Of a DNA stretch of 20,728 nt, positions 8,468-17,398 are shown in pieces. A program made the position numbers and the translations under genes. The notes beneath the pieces were generated by a model that did no database searches, had not been told where the DNA came from, and worked only from the letters and a program-made list of their open reading frames with translations. Within the stretch, counting starts at the first letter, position 1. Every line of letters begins with the position of its first letter. The DNA lies in contig MPUH01001224.1 in the NCBI GenBank assembly GCA_001970955.1, forward strand, positions 1 through 20,728. Reading direction: 5' to 3'. The DNA comes from Stentor coeruleus. Its lineage: Eukaryota; Ciliophora; Heterotrichea; Heterotrichida; Stentoridae.

Positions 8468-8837
8468 ATGAAATGAAAAATCTCTTTACATTAACTTTTA
8501 TCGAAAGGAAAAACTCTTAACAAAACAATTAAAGCATTCACAGATTCTTTTTAAATAGTAATAACTTTAATAATTTCTAACATATAAAATATAGTTTTTA
8601 GCTAAAAAATTTCAATACCTAGTTATGATACAATATATAAAAATCCATACATATCTCATTATTCACTTATCTCAATCATTTAATAATCTTTCAAATAAAT
8701 TATAAAATTACCTAAATGCAAATTTTCTATAAACTTCCACACTCTTCTCTAAAACTCTAAACCACCTAAAAAATCTTCAACACCCCTTAATTAATAATAA
8801 AAATCTTCCATCTCGAAAATAAAAACAAAACAACATA

Positions 8838-10208
8838 ATGAAATCCAAACACAATCTTCCAAAACTCCCTTACACATCATCCAAACATCAAAAAAAACTC
8901 AGTCTCGACTTATCTTTAATCACAGCACCAAACAAAAATATAGACAGTATTTACCTTCCAACCCATCGTCACAAGTTATCAAATTACACATCCAGATCTA
9001 AAAACCAAATCCTCATGCATCCAATATCTTCATTAAATGCTAGACTTCCTTCAAAAGTCTCTAAAAAATATTGTTCTTCATCTATAGACAGATTGAAATC
9101 TCCAATTTGCTTAACAGGTTTAGAAGTTATAAAAACAATGAATGATGCTCTTACAGAATATGAGCTAAAAGAAGTAGTAAATTATTCAGAAGTTTATTTT
9201 ATAGGAGACCATAAAAGTAAGATTCACGGAAGTTTACGTGAGCTTAATTGGGGTTATGATGATAATGATGCGAATTATAAAGTTTTGATTGGAGATCATT
9301 TAGCTTATAGATATGAAATATTAAGTATGTTAGGAAAAGGATCATTTGGGCAAGTATTTAAATGTTTGGATTATAAGACTTCAGAACAAGTTGCTGTTAA
9401 AATACTTAAAAACAAAGCTAAGTTTCATAAACAAGGGGAAGTTGAAATTTCTATACTTAAAACTTTAAATGAGGCTGATAATGGGGATTTGAGTATTGTG
9501 AGAATGATAAGATATTTTACTTTTAGATGTCATATTTGTATTGTATTTGAATTACTGAGCTTATCGGTTTATGATTTTTTGAGGAAAAATCATTATAGGG
9601 GTTTTGCTATGCAAGCGGTTAAAGAAGTTGCTGTGAAGATGTTGGGAGCTTTAAAGCTCATGAGGGAAAAAGAAATTGTGCATGGAGATTTGAAACCGGA
9701 AAATATATTGTTTATATCGGAAAATACTTGGGGTGTGAAAATTATTGATTATGGGTCTGGGTGTTTTCAAAGCAAACAAATTTACACTTATATCCAGTCA
9801 CGTTTTTACCGTTGTCCTGAAGTGATGCTCGGTATGAAATATACTCCATCAATAGATATGTGGAGTTTCGGTTGTATAATAGTAGAAATGGTTCGAGGGT
9901 ATCCTTTATTTCCAGGTAAAAACGAAGAGGATCTTATGGGAAGAATTATAGAAATCCTAGGTTCTCCTCCAAGAGACCTCATAATAAACTCTCCAAGACT
10001 AGAAATTTTTTTCGACAAATCTGGTACCCCATTACCATATTTTGATAGTAAAGGTCATTTACGTCCTCCAGGTTGTAATCCTTTAAGATATTTACTCCCA
10101 TCTAATGAAGATTTTTATAATTTTATTCATAAATGTCTTGAATGGGATCCATTACAAAGACTCACTCCATCAGATGCCCTTATTCATGATTGGATTGCTA
10201 AAAATTAA
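8838..10208 (+). CDS. DYRK-family dual-specificity kinase (class II, DYRK2-like)
   Basis: This is a 456-residue CMGC kinase. A Ser/Thr- and basic-rich N-terminus (1-95) leads to a DYRK homology box (about 112-157: NYSEVYFIGDH, then GYDDNDANYK and AYRYE). That box stabilises the fold in DYRKs. The kinase domain runs from about 159 to 453: GKGSFGQV (166-173), catalytic Lys188, HGDLKPEN (282-289, Asp284), IDYGSGCF in place of IDFGSSC, and the activation loop YTYIQSRFYRCPE. Tyr318 is the residue autophosphorylated on the second tyrosine of YxY in this family. Where most kinases have HRD, DYRKs have HCD and this one has HGD. The DFG phenylalanine is Tyr. All catalytic residues are present, so it should be active. 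DYRKs act in growth, cytokinesis and protein turnover; the role here is unknown. It converges with the MIF4G gene, and the two stops are only about 70 bp apart. Confidence 0.94.
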   Translation: MKSKHNLPKLPYTSSKHQKKLSLDLSLITAPNKNIDSIYLPTHRHKLSNYTSRSKNQILMHPISSLNARLPSKVSKKYCSSSIDRLKSPICLTGLEVIKTMNDALTEYELKEVVNYSEVYFIGDHKSKIHGSLRELNWGYDDNDANYKVLIGDHLAYRYEILSMLGKGSFGQVFKCLDYKTSEQVAVKILKNKAKFHKQGEVEISILKTLNEADNGDLSIVRMIRYFTFRCHICIVFELLSLSVYDFLRKNHYRGFAMQAVKEVAVKMLGALKLMREKEIVHGDLKPENILFISENTWGVKIIDYGSGCFQSKQIYTYIQSRFYRCPEVMLGMKYTPSIDMWSFGCIIVEMVRGYPLFPGKNEEDLMGRIIEILGSPPRDLIINSPRLEIFFDKSGTPLPYFDSKGHLRPPGCNPLRYLLPSNEDFYNFIHKCLEWDPLQRLTPSDALIHDWIAKN

Positions 10209-10277
10209 ATCAAAAATTATTATGAAATACAAGGAATTTTTATATGAAGTTTTATTGATAAATACTATAAAAAAAAA

Positions 10278-11820
10278 CTAATAATTACTATTAACTCTAT
10301 TTCGTTCCGCCTGTACACTTTGGAACTCATTTCTAATTTCTTGAACTGTTTTAGGTAGTTCTGTTGTATCTTTTTTCCAATCACTTTTCCTTTCGTCAAT
10401 AAGATTCTATATATCCTCTTACCATTATAGCAAATTTCACTTTAGATGAAACTTTTTGATTTAGTTCTAAAATCTCATTTAAGAACTTAAAAATTTTGTC
10501 AGTCTCACCTTTGAGCTTTTTTTTCTCGAAAAAATGCCCGACTGTAGACACTAATACGCAAGCGACTTCAATTTTTTCTTCATCAACATCAATAGGTGAA
10601 CACTGCTGCAAATTAATTAAAGTTTCAACAATATCCTGTATAATCTTTGCAGTAATAATCCTAACTTTTAACAACTCCCCAATAAACCTAATATTCCCAT
10701 GGGTTTTTTTCTTAGCTAAATGCAAATGTATTTCCGGATCATTTGGGTTATGTGGCATAGCAGAAGTATCATCAAAAGCAGCTTGCACACAATTAAGCAG
10801 TACATATCTAAACCAATTATTATTTTTCTTTGATGGACTTTCTCCTTCAAACAAATGCCCTTCAAACTCTTGCTTTAAATATTTACACAATTGCGCATAC
10901 ATAGGTGTATATTTAACCTCAGCCCAAGACTTGTCAAAAAGAGTTTCAACAAGGAAAAAAAGGGCTTCACGAGAATCCTTTGCTAAATTTACCAGTTCAG
11001 GTTGTAGTTTTTCAATATTACTCGGCGATAATTTATTAAGTGTGATTTTTATTTTCCTTTTGATTTTTTCTCTTTCATCCACACTTGTCGTCAGTTTTAA
11101 AGTTGTAGCTATAGCTTGCTGATGTATTTTCTCTTCTTCAGCACTTTTAACTTTTCTCCAATAATCATTTTCAGTAGGTTTGAATTCTTCGTATCTAAGA
11201 AATTCCTTTTTGACTTTTTGTTTTTTATGTGGACTTCCTCGGTGAATGATTTTACTGACTTGAACTTGTCTATGAGAAAAGTCGCCTAGTCGTTTTTCAA
11301 TCTCGAAAAAGTTGTCGATTTTCACAAATTCTTGATATGAAGTTAATATTTCATCAATTGTGTAATGATGTTTCTCTATAAAGTCTGAGGAAATGGGTTG
11401 GTCTATTTGTGTATCTCCATTATTAGCTGTGATTTGGACTATATCATTGTTAGGTACAAGTGTGGGTGTTAAGATTTCAGGGACTTCAACAAGGTTAAGG
11501 AGGATTTCTGGAGGGTTTATATGAGAAATAACTGGTTTTTCTGGCTCAGGAGAGGATGGGAGGAATTCTTTTATCTGGAGTAACAGTTCTGGGTCTTTTT
11601 TTACTAAGCTGATTGGGTCTTTGGAATCGTTCATTGGAGTAAATTCTGCAGCTTGGATGTTTAGAGTGATTTTGTTAAATGGGATGAACTCTTTAGCCTC
11701 GACGCTTAATTCAGCATATGATGGGGTTTTTTTGTGTTCACTTAGGTAAACAGACTTTATATGCTCTACAGCAATAAATGACTTGGGTTCACCAGGTGGA
11801 ATCACAGTATTTCCTATCAT
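10278..11820 (-). CDS. MIF4G-domain translation factor (eIF4G/Paip1-like) with three PAM2-like motifs
   Basis: Exons are 11820-10423 and 10406-10278, giving 508 residues after removal of a 16-nt intron. Unspliced, the frame stops early and loses the conserved MIF4G end. Spliced, it reads ...KFAIMNLIDERKSDWKK, matching the usual last MIF4G helices. Three short motifs of the PABP-binding PAM2 type (LNxxAxxFxP) lie at 38-47 (LSVEAKEFIP), 53-62 (LNIQAAEFTP) and 79-88 (LLLQIKEFLP). Tyr153 to Leu159 (YTIDEIL) resembles the eIF4E-binding motif YxxxxLphi. The MIF4G alpha-helical domain covers about 250-480 and normally binds eIF4A or eIF3. The layout is that of Paip1 (PAM2 + MIF4G) or a compact eIF4G. 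No MA3 or C-terminal W2 domain is present. A role in closed-loop or storage mRNA translation is inference. Confidence 0.88.
10407..10422 (-). other. 16-nt intron in MIF4G gene
   Basis: On the coding strand the sequence is GTAAGAGGATATATAG. Removing it turns a premature TAG-terminated end into 42 further residues that complete the MIF4G domain and end at TAG (10278-10280). The size and GTA...TAG ends match heterotrich miniature introns. Confidence 0.9.
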
Positions 11821-12515
11821 ATTTTATATTAGTCACTAGCAGTTCCCATATTATCATTATACTATTTTGTAATGACATAGGGCACTTAGGTTGATTATGG
11901 GAATTTTGTAAATAAAGAAAGTTGTTGGAGAAGGTAGGAGATTATTAGAAAGATTATTCGGAAAAATGGTTTTAAGGCGGTTTTTTTATAGGAGATTATG
12001 GGGTTATAAAATGTGATGAGTGAGTTTTGTGAGTTGAGAGACTGGGGAGTGCAGTTTTTTATGGAGATGACTTGGTTTTTTTTACTGGAGAATTGTGGTT
12101 GGTGGGAAGATTTTATGAAAATGTCTTGAAATTTTCATAGGTTGAGGAATTTAAGGGGTAATAAAAAATTATAATTTTTTTGGAGGAGTATATCTTATAA
12201 GTTTACTAAGTAATAATGCTATTTATTTTTGTATTTTAAACTACATCATTTTCCTAAAACTCAATATCCACTTTTTCCATACTTAATATCATCAATCCTA
12301 AAAATCTTATAATATTTTATTACTCTTTACTAAAACCTAATTTATTAACCCCAATTTTTTCATTACTTCTTATCTTTCCTTATCATCCCATAAACTATCT
12401 CCCATAGCAATTTCTCATCAACCCCTAATGCACCCTTTTCATCATCATCCAAGTCTTTTCTTCCCTAAAAAGTTTTAACCCACCATAATACACTATTTTT
12501 TTTTCAATATATAAA
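11821..12515. other. Divergent intergenic region with mirrored strand skew
   Basis: I see no gene. On the plus strand, 11941-12180 holds about 66 G and 8 C, while 12241-12480 holds about 66 C and 4 G. Each half is therefore C-rich and G-poor on the strand of the gene it precedes. The switch falls at about 12180-12240. This is probably a bidirectional promoter region. Confidence 0.6.
12508..12515 (+). promoter_or_regulatory. TATATAAA tract abutting the PDI-like start
   Basis: TATATAAA ends directly at the ATG at 12516, after a long C-rich and G-poor leader. It has the same context as the starts at 2385 and 6496. It is possibly a TATA/initiator element or a start-codon context. Confidence 0.35.
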
Positions 12516-12890
12516 ATGAAAGCATTTCTTGCCATTTGCATTCTATCTTTAGTTTATGCCCAAACAGTAGCAACTGACTCGAACCTAGACGAAATTCTCT
12601 CAACAAACCCATATGTCATGGTCGAATTCTATGCCCCATGGTGTGGTCACTGTAAAAGACTTCAACCCGAATATGAAAAAGCAGCTGAGATTGTTGGTGA
12701 CCGGGCAGTACTTGCCAAAATTGACGCGACAACAGAAAAAAAATCTGCATCAAATTATAATATTCAAGGATACCCAACTATTCTCTGGTTCGAGAATGAG
12801 GAAATGAAAGAAGAATATGAAGGTGGAAGATCTGCTGAAGAAATCTCTTCATGGGTTCTTGAAAGAGTACCATCATCAAGAGACCTTTAA
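12516..12890 (+). CDS. Single-domain protein disulfide isomerase-like thioredoxin, secreted/ER
   Basis: This 124-residue protein has a signal peptide (about 1-16, ending near VYAQ) and one thioredoxin fold. The active site is WCGHC (42-46) inside EFYAPWCGHCKRLQPEYE, the classic PDI a-domain motif. The cis-proline is Pro87 in YNIQGYPTILWF. It should form or rearrange disulfide bonds in the ER lumen. Full PDIs have four such domains, and this one stops after one. The end RVPSSRDL is not a canonical KDEL/HDEL retention signal. No continuing domain is found within the 900 bases downstream, and no intron there would extend it. Small single-domain PDIs are known in protists, so it is probably complete. 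It starts at the first ATG after a TATATAAA tract. Confidence 0.9.
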   Translation: MKAFLAICILSLVYAQTVATDSNLDEILSTNPYVMVEFYAPWCGHCKRLQPEYEKAAEIVGDRAVLAKIDATTEKKSASNYNIQGYPTILWFENEEMKEEYEGGRSAEEISSWVLERVPSSRDL

Positions 12891-13832
12891 TATTTAAAAC
12901 AAAAATTCAATTATTTTTATCTTTTTAGGATTTTCTGATTGAAAAGTTTTGTTATGCTTATTATCCTGGGTTTTTTTTGTGTAAAGGTTTGCTAATATAA
13001 ATTCTATATATTTTTATGATGAGCTTGTATTATTGTATTAGGACTTTATTGAGTCAAATTTTAAGATTTTGATATGCTGATATTCTTTAAAAATCTTACC
13101 TATGCAGTTGTTCAAGATATCGTTGCACTTTTCTGCGTTTTTAGATTCTAAGGTTTTAAGTATTTTTCTATCCTGTAAGGTTCGATTTTGAGTTTATTTA
13201 ATGTGTAGAGTTCCAAGCAGAATAGCTATAATCTGAATATGCTTGAAAAAATTAAAGGTTAGAAAGATATGTTGATATAGGATAATATAAAATTTTCTAT
13301 AAAACGCATTATGATAAATTGGTTTTAATCAACTAAATATAGGATAATATAAAATTTTCTATAAAACGCATTATGATAAATTGGTTTTAATCAACTAAAT
13401 ATAATTTGATTAAGTTCCAATATAATAAAATGAAAACAATAAATAGTTAAAGATGAGAAAATAAACTAATGTATTACTTTCTCCATTTCCATCAGTTTAT
13501 ATAAATTTCTTATCCTTCCATAAAAGTTATCTTCATATTACTTCCTAATTTTTCTAATATTCTACATAAGCCACTACAAATTTTTTAAACACAAACAATC
13601 AAAATGCAAATCTCAATATTTATCATAAACCCAAAAAAACCAAAATAGCCAAACAATTCATAAAATAATTAATATTTTACCACATTTTAAACATATCCTA
13701 AGCTAATTTTTAAACATGCCCTCAGTTAATTATCACTACATATTCTCAATACCATATCTACAAAAATAACACAAAAGCCTTTCATAAATCTTATCTTCTA
13801 ACCCTTCAGCAAAAATTCTAGTAAAATATATC
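12891..13832. other. Long intergenic region with a tandem duplication
   Basis: No intact gene is seen. It contains a 62-bp tandem duplication (13275-13403). A minus-strand stretch at 13038-13193 has 51 open codons of coding-like composition but no ATG and no GT to splice from. From about 13500 to the start at 13833, C exceeds G on the plus strand, as upstream of other genes here. A GGTTCGATT string near 13180 is not part of a tRNA. Confidence 0.5.
13275..13403. repeat. 62-bp tandem duplication (about 2.1 copies)
   Basis: Bases 13275-13336 recur exactly at 13337-13398, and the first five bases of the unit recur again at 13399-13403. Unlike the duplications at 1109 and 17863 there is no N between copies. 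The unit has no coding potential. It may be a true slippage duplication or a further overlap joined without a gap character. Confidence 0.9.
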
Positions 13833-16800
13833 ATGGAATTAAAATATGTTAGCCCAGCGATAGAAAGAAATTTCCGAAAAAGGTACCTTGTAAACTCCCC
13901 ATCCACATCCCTAAACTCAGAAAACTCCTCCTCAAAACTCCACAGTTCCTCACACACTCCAATAAGCATGTACAAAATTCCAAGCCCAGGGTCTTTTATT
14001 TCAAATCTTGATAAAGACATAGTAAAAGCTTGTAAAATCAACAGCAGCGAGATAAAAAAAATCCAAGATAAAGTCGAAATGTTTTTAACTGAAGTTGATG
14101 AGAAAATTGATATGATAAAAGCTCACCCAGCAGGTTCTAAATCACCAATTGATTATATGCCAGTTAAGCCTTTAAGTACCACACCAAGAAAAATTCCTCA
14201 ATCATCTCCAACAAAGCTGACAATATTAAAAAGAAAGCAAAAATGCCCAGAAGCAAGACGGTCAATAGAAAACTTAATGAAAACTCAGAAAGATTTTCAT
14301 AATAAAAAATCAAAAGAAGACCTTTTATTTAAACTTCAAAAAAGTTTAGGAAATATAAAAACTCCTTGTATCGAAGACTTATACTCGAAAATAATAAAAA
14401 ATGAACACTCATTTGAAACATATAAAAATCTGCGCCACAACACTGAAATTGACCCTTTTAAAATTTTCAACCAGGTCTGTTCAAATGAAAAAATCCCCCC
14501 GGTACCAATTTTAAGTAAAATCCAAGATAATTCGCTTGTGTTAAATAGATATAGAATAAGTGATCCTATGTGTTCAGCTTTAGGTGATGCTTTATCTTTT
14601 TTACCTAATCTAACAAAAATACATTTAGATGAAAATTCTATGACAGATCTAGGGGGAATGACATTACTTAAAGGTTTAATACTCCAAAAGAATATTAAAT
14701 CTTTTTATTATACACATAATGAAATAGGGGGGAATTTCTCAAAGGTTTTTAAAGAATTCTTAACAAATTGCCCTTTGACTGAGCTTAATTTACGTGGGTG
14801 TAAAGTTATAGGAAATCATTTACTTGATTTAGTCAAATGTTTACATGCATGTAAAACTATGAAAAAATTGTATTTAAGTGAAATTGGGTTTCCGAATAAT
14901 TGTGTTGAAAGGCTTAGTAGGTATATTAAAAGGTCTGGGATTAATGAACTTGATTTGTCTTGGAATCAGATTTCCCAAGAAGCATCTTTGAAATTTTTCA
15001 AATACATGAAATTTAATAAACACTTAACAATGTTGGACTACTCTTGGAATATTCTTGGATCTGAAGAAGGTGATGTTTGTATTATCTTAAACAATATGCT
15101 CATGCAACACCCATCGCTTATGCATGTAAACTTAAGCTATACACAAATCAATGATAATAATTTCTTAAGTCTAACCCCAGGTTTACAAACAAGTAAAACT
15201 TTAGTATGTGTTCATTTTACTGGGAATAACATTTCCCAAAGAAAAATCAATGCAATGATGATCAATCTAATTGCTTCATATAAACAAGTTTGTATATCAG
15301 ATTCAGCTAATAAAGTTTATCATCCAGCTCAATCTATTTCTATGCAAACCAAATCTGTAACTTCAACTTTACATAATATTAAATTCCGTGATCGGACTGG
15401 AAAATGCGTATCTTCACATAGAGATGCTTTGGCAAATATTGGTAATTCATGTAGTTATAATGATCGACTTGATGGAAGGGAAATTAAAGAAGTAATTTTT
15501 TCAAGATATCTTGGAGAGACAACAATTAAAGATCTTAAAAATTGGGCAGTATCAGAACATTGTTGGGTTTGTGAGCGTTGGGTGCCATTTACATTTAAAA
15601 TCAGTACTTTAATGCTAGAAACAATATGTAGTGTTGGCGAATATAAATGGAGTATGCAAATATTAGCCCCTGTCAAGTTGAAATGTTCTTTTAATTTATG
15701 GGAAGATATATCACTTGAAGATTATGATGCTAATGTATATGAGTATATTGGTATTTTACCACCTGGACATCATAGATTTTGGGTTATAAACAATAATACA
15801 GATGTTTGTGTGACAAAACAATTCTCACGTCGAAAATGGGATGGGTATATAGTAAACGAAATCATTGTTCCTATTAGAAATTACGACTTAGAGCCTATAG
15901 AAAAAATAAAAGATACTCCATTAGCTTTTGATAAAAACAAGTCTGTATTTAAGAATTTTGTAGAAGATACTGAACAAACAAGGAAGATTATGTTTGAAAA
16001 TGATAAAAAACACTTGAAACTTAGTAGGATTATAAAGGATGAAACTCTTTTGGTTAATGTTTATGGAGTTTTACTATCAAATTTTGCTGTGATTAAAGAG
16101 ATTTTTGATGCGACATCAGCTAGAAGTAATTATCCTAATATTGGCTGGTTGGATTTTAGTAGTTTTTGTGAACAGTGCCAATTGCTTGATAATAAATTCT
16201 TGAATCGTTCAGCTATTGATAGATGTTTTATTGCGGTTAATGTAGATTTAGATGATCTTGATGATAACCCACAACAAGAACTTTGTAGATATGAGTTTTT
16301 TGAGATTATTGTTAGAATAGCTATGTGTAAGTATCAGGATTTACCTTTAAGTCCTGGAGAAATGACACAAAAACTTATAGAAGAACATATTTTTAAATAT
16401 TCAGATCCATCGCTAGCTATAAAATTCCGTAGAGAAAAACTTTATTGCAATGATGTTAATGATTTACTTGAAGCTAATCTTACTAACTGTCAAGCACTTT
16501 TTACCAAAAACAGGGAACGGTTGGGTAGATGGATTTCATTAGAGGGATATAAAAAAATGATTGCAAAGGCAGGATTTAATTTAAAAGAAGATGATATTAT
16601 CAAAGCATATGCTTTTTCTAAAATGAGTATTTTAGATGAAATGGCAAGTGCAGACTCATATGATCGAATGCTTTTTGTTGAATTCCTTGAAAGCCTTGGA
16701 AGACTTAGTAATGCAGTCTATGGTCATATGGAAATAAGCTTAACTGAAATGATGGATAAAACTTTAGAATCATTGTTCATAAAAAATGGGCTTAAAAAAC

Positions 16801-16850
16801 GTGCCCCTGAGGTAGCGAAAGAAGAAAACTCAGATGATTTAGATAATTAA
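13833..16850 (+). CDS. Large LRR / E-set-like / EF-hand-like protein
   Basis: This 1005-residue protein has several parts. The N-terminus (1-230) is polar and Ser/Lys-rich with a helical stretch (about 60-100). Ribonuclease-inhibitor type leucine-rich repeats run from about 236 to 480, for example LTKIHLDENSMTDLGG (260-275), INELDLSWNQIS (370-381) and LMHVNLSYTQINDNN (429-443). Residues about 575-685 look like an immunoglobulin-type E-set or carbohydrate-binding (CBM48-like) fold: a W-x(8)-W strand pattern and LPPGHHRFWVINN (642-654), the beta-turn seen in AMPK-beta glycogen-binding domains. The rest (about 735-960) is helical with paired segments such as WLDFSSFCEQCQLL (772-785) and MLFVEFLESLGRL (946-958), reminiscent of degenerate EF-hands without good calcium loops. 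A cytoskeletal scaffold role is a guess. It is a single uninterrupted frame and no named family is recognised. Confidence 0.9.
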   Translation: MELKYVSPAIERNFRKRYLVNSPSTSLNSENSSSKLHSSSHTPISMYKIPSPGSFISNLDKDIVKACKINSSEIKKIQDKVEMFLTEVDEKIDMIKAHPAGSKSPIDYMPVKPLSTTPRKIPQSSPTKLTILKRKQKCPEARRSIENLMKTQKDFHNKKSKEDLLFKLQKSLGNIKTPCIEDLYSKIIKNEHSFETYKNLRHNTEIDPFKIFNQVCSNEKIPPVPILSKIQDNSLVLNRYRISDPMCSALGDALSFLPNLTKIHLDENSMTDLGGMTLLKGLILQKNIKSFYYTHNEIGGNFSKVFKEFLTNCPLTELNLRGCKVIGNHLLDLVKCLHACKTMKKLYLSEIGFPNNCVERLSRYIKRSGINELDLSWNQISQEASLKFFKYMKFNKHLTMLDYSWNILGSEEGDVCIILNNMLMQHPSLMHVNLSYTQINDNNFLSLTPGLQTSKTLVCVHFTGNNISQRKINAMMINLIASYKQVCISDSANKVYHPAQSISMQTKSVTSTLHNIKFRDRTGKCVSSHRDALANIGNSCSYNDRLDGREIKEVIFSRYLGETTIKDLKNWAVSEHCWVCERWVPFTFKISTLMLETICSVGEYKWSMQILAPVKLKCSFNLWEDISLEDYDANVYEYIGILPPGHHRFWVINNNTDVCVTKQFSRRKWDGYIVNEIIVPIRNYDLEPIEKIKDTPLAFDKNKSVFKNFVEDTEQTRKIMFENDKKHLKLSRIIKDETLLVNVYGVLLSNFAVIKEIFDATSARSNYPNIGWLDFSSFCEQCQLLDNKFLNRSAIDRCFIAVNVDLDDLDDNPQQELCRYEFFEIIVRIAMCKYQDLPLSPGEMTQKLIEEHIFKYSDPSLAIKFRREKLYCNDVNDLLEANLTNCQALFTKNRERLGRWISLEGYKKMIAKAGFNLKEDDIIKAYAFSKMSILDEMASADSYDRMLFVEFLESLGRLSNAVYGHMEISLTEMMDKTLESLFIKNGLKKRAPEVAKEENSDDLDN

Positions 16851-17398
16851 ATATTATAAAATACGAATTGGTATGAAAATAAAGATCTCATAAAGTGTAG
16901 GAAGCAACAGGAATTCAGCTGATTTTTATTTGAAGATAGTTCAGACGAAATTATTATGACTTTAAAATCCTAACCCATTTTAATCTGAGGAATTGAATTT
17001 GGTACTATGCCAAAAATATTGACTTCAAAGCTTTGGATAACTAATTTACAAAGTTAAAAATCTATATAATCTAAAACTCTTACCAAACCATAAACTTTTT
17101 TAAAAAAACCAAAGTAAAACAATTCCTTGAAAAAAAGCATTTTAAAGAATAGAATATCATGCTTTTATTGAATATTATAATTAATACCTAGCTTTAGGTT
17201 AAAATTTCCAAAAAGAAAACACCGAACTATCCAAACAATGAAAAACTTTCACTATTTAATTTTTACAAATATTTTATATCCCACCGTTTTACTTTCAAAT
17301 GACATTGTAATTTCTGATTATATTAAACTTAAAAGTTCTTTAATATATAATAACTGAAATAATATTACTGATAACTCCATCATCATTATAATAATTAA
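16851..17398. other. Intergenic before SAXO gene
   Basis: No convincing gene is seen. At about 16910-17045 a plus frame gives broken coding-like segments with several stops, too weak to call. The remainder is AT-rich. C exceeds G over about 17220-17300, but the skew is weaker than upstream of other genes. Confidence 0.45.

Larger units (their letters stand above)
7841..8837. other. Long intergenic region with possible gene relics
   Basis: There is no intact gene in these roughly 1 kb. A minus-strand stretch at 7885-7956 reads like the N-terminus of an enzyme but lacks a start ATG. Its right flank (7981-8160) is extremely G-rich over C on the plus strand (about 44 to 2), which is the upstream signature of a minus-strand gene. 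At 8342-8467 a plus frame is open except for one TAA. The last 200 bases (8640-8837) are C-rich and G-poor, as expected upstream of the DYRK gene. Confidence 0.5.

Noticed and set aside
10496..11122. Plus-strand reading frame of 208 codons over the MIF4G gene
   Set aside because: It is a shadow of the opposite strand. Its composition is Ser/Phe/Cys-rich and meaningless, while the minus strand carries a clear MIF4G domain.
12870..12890. A 16-nt intron near the end of the PDI-like gene (GTACCATCATCAAGAG)
   Set aside because: Splicing there yields only five more residues before a stop and no domain gain. The unspliced end is simpler.
13140..13200. tRNA gene suggested by GGTTCGATT (B-box-like)
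   Set aside because: The flanking bases do not pair as a T-arm, and no A-box, anticodon arm or acceptor stem can be formed.
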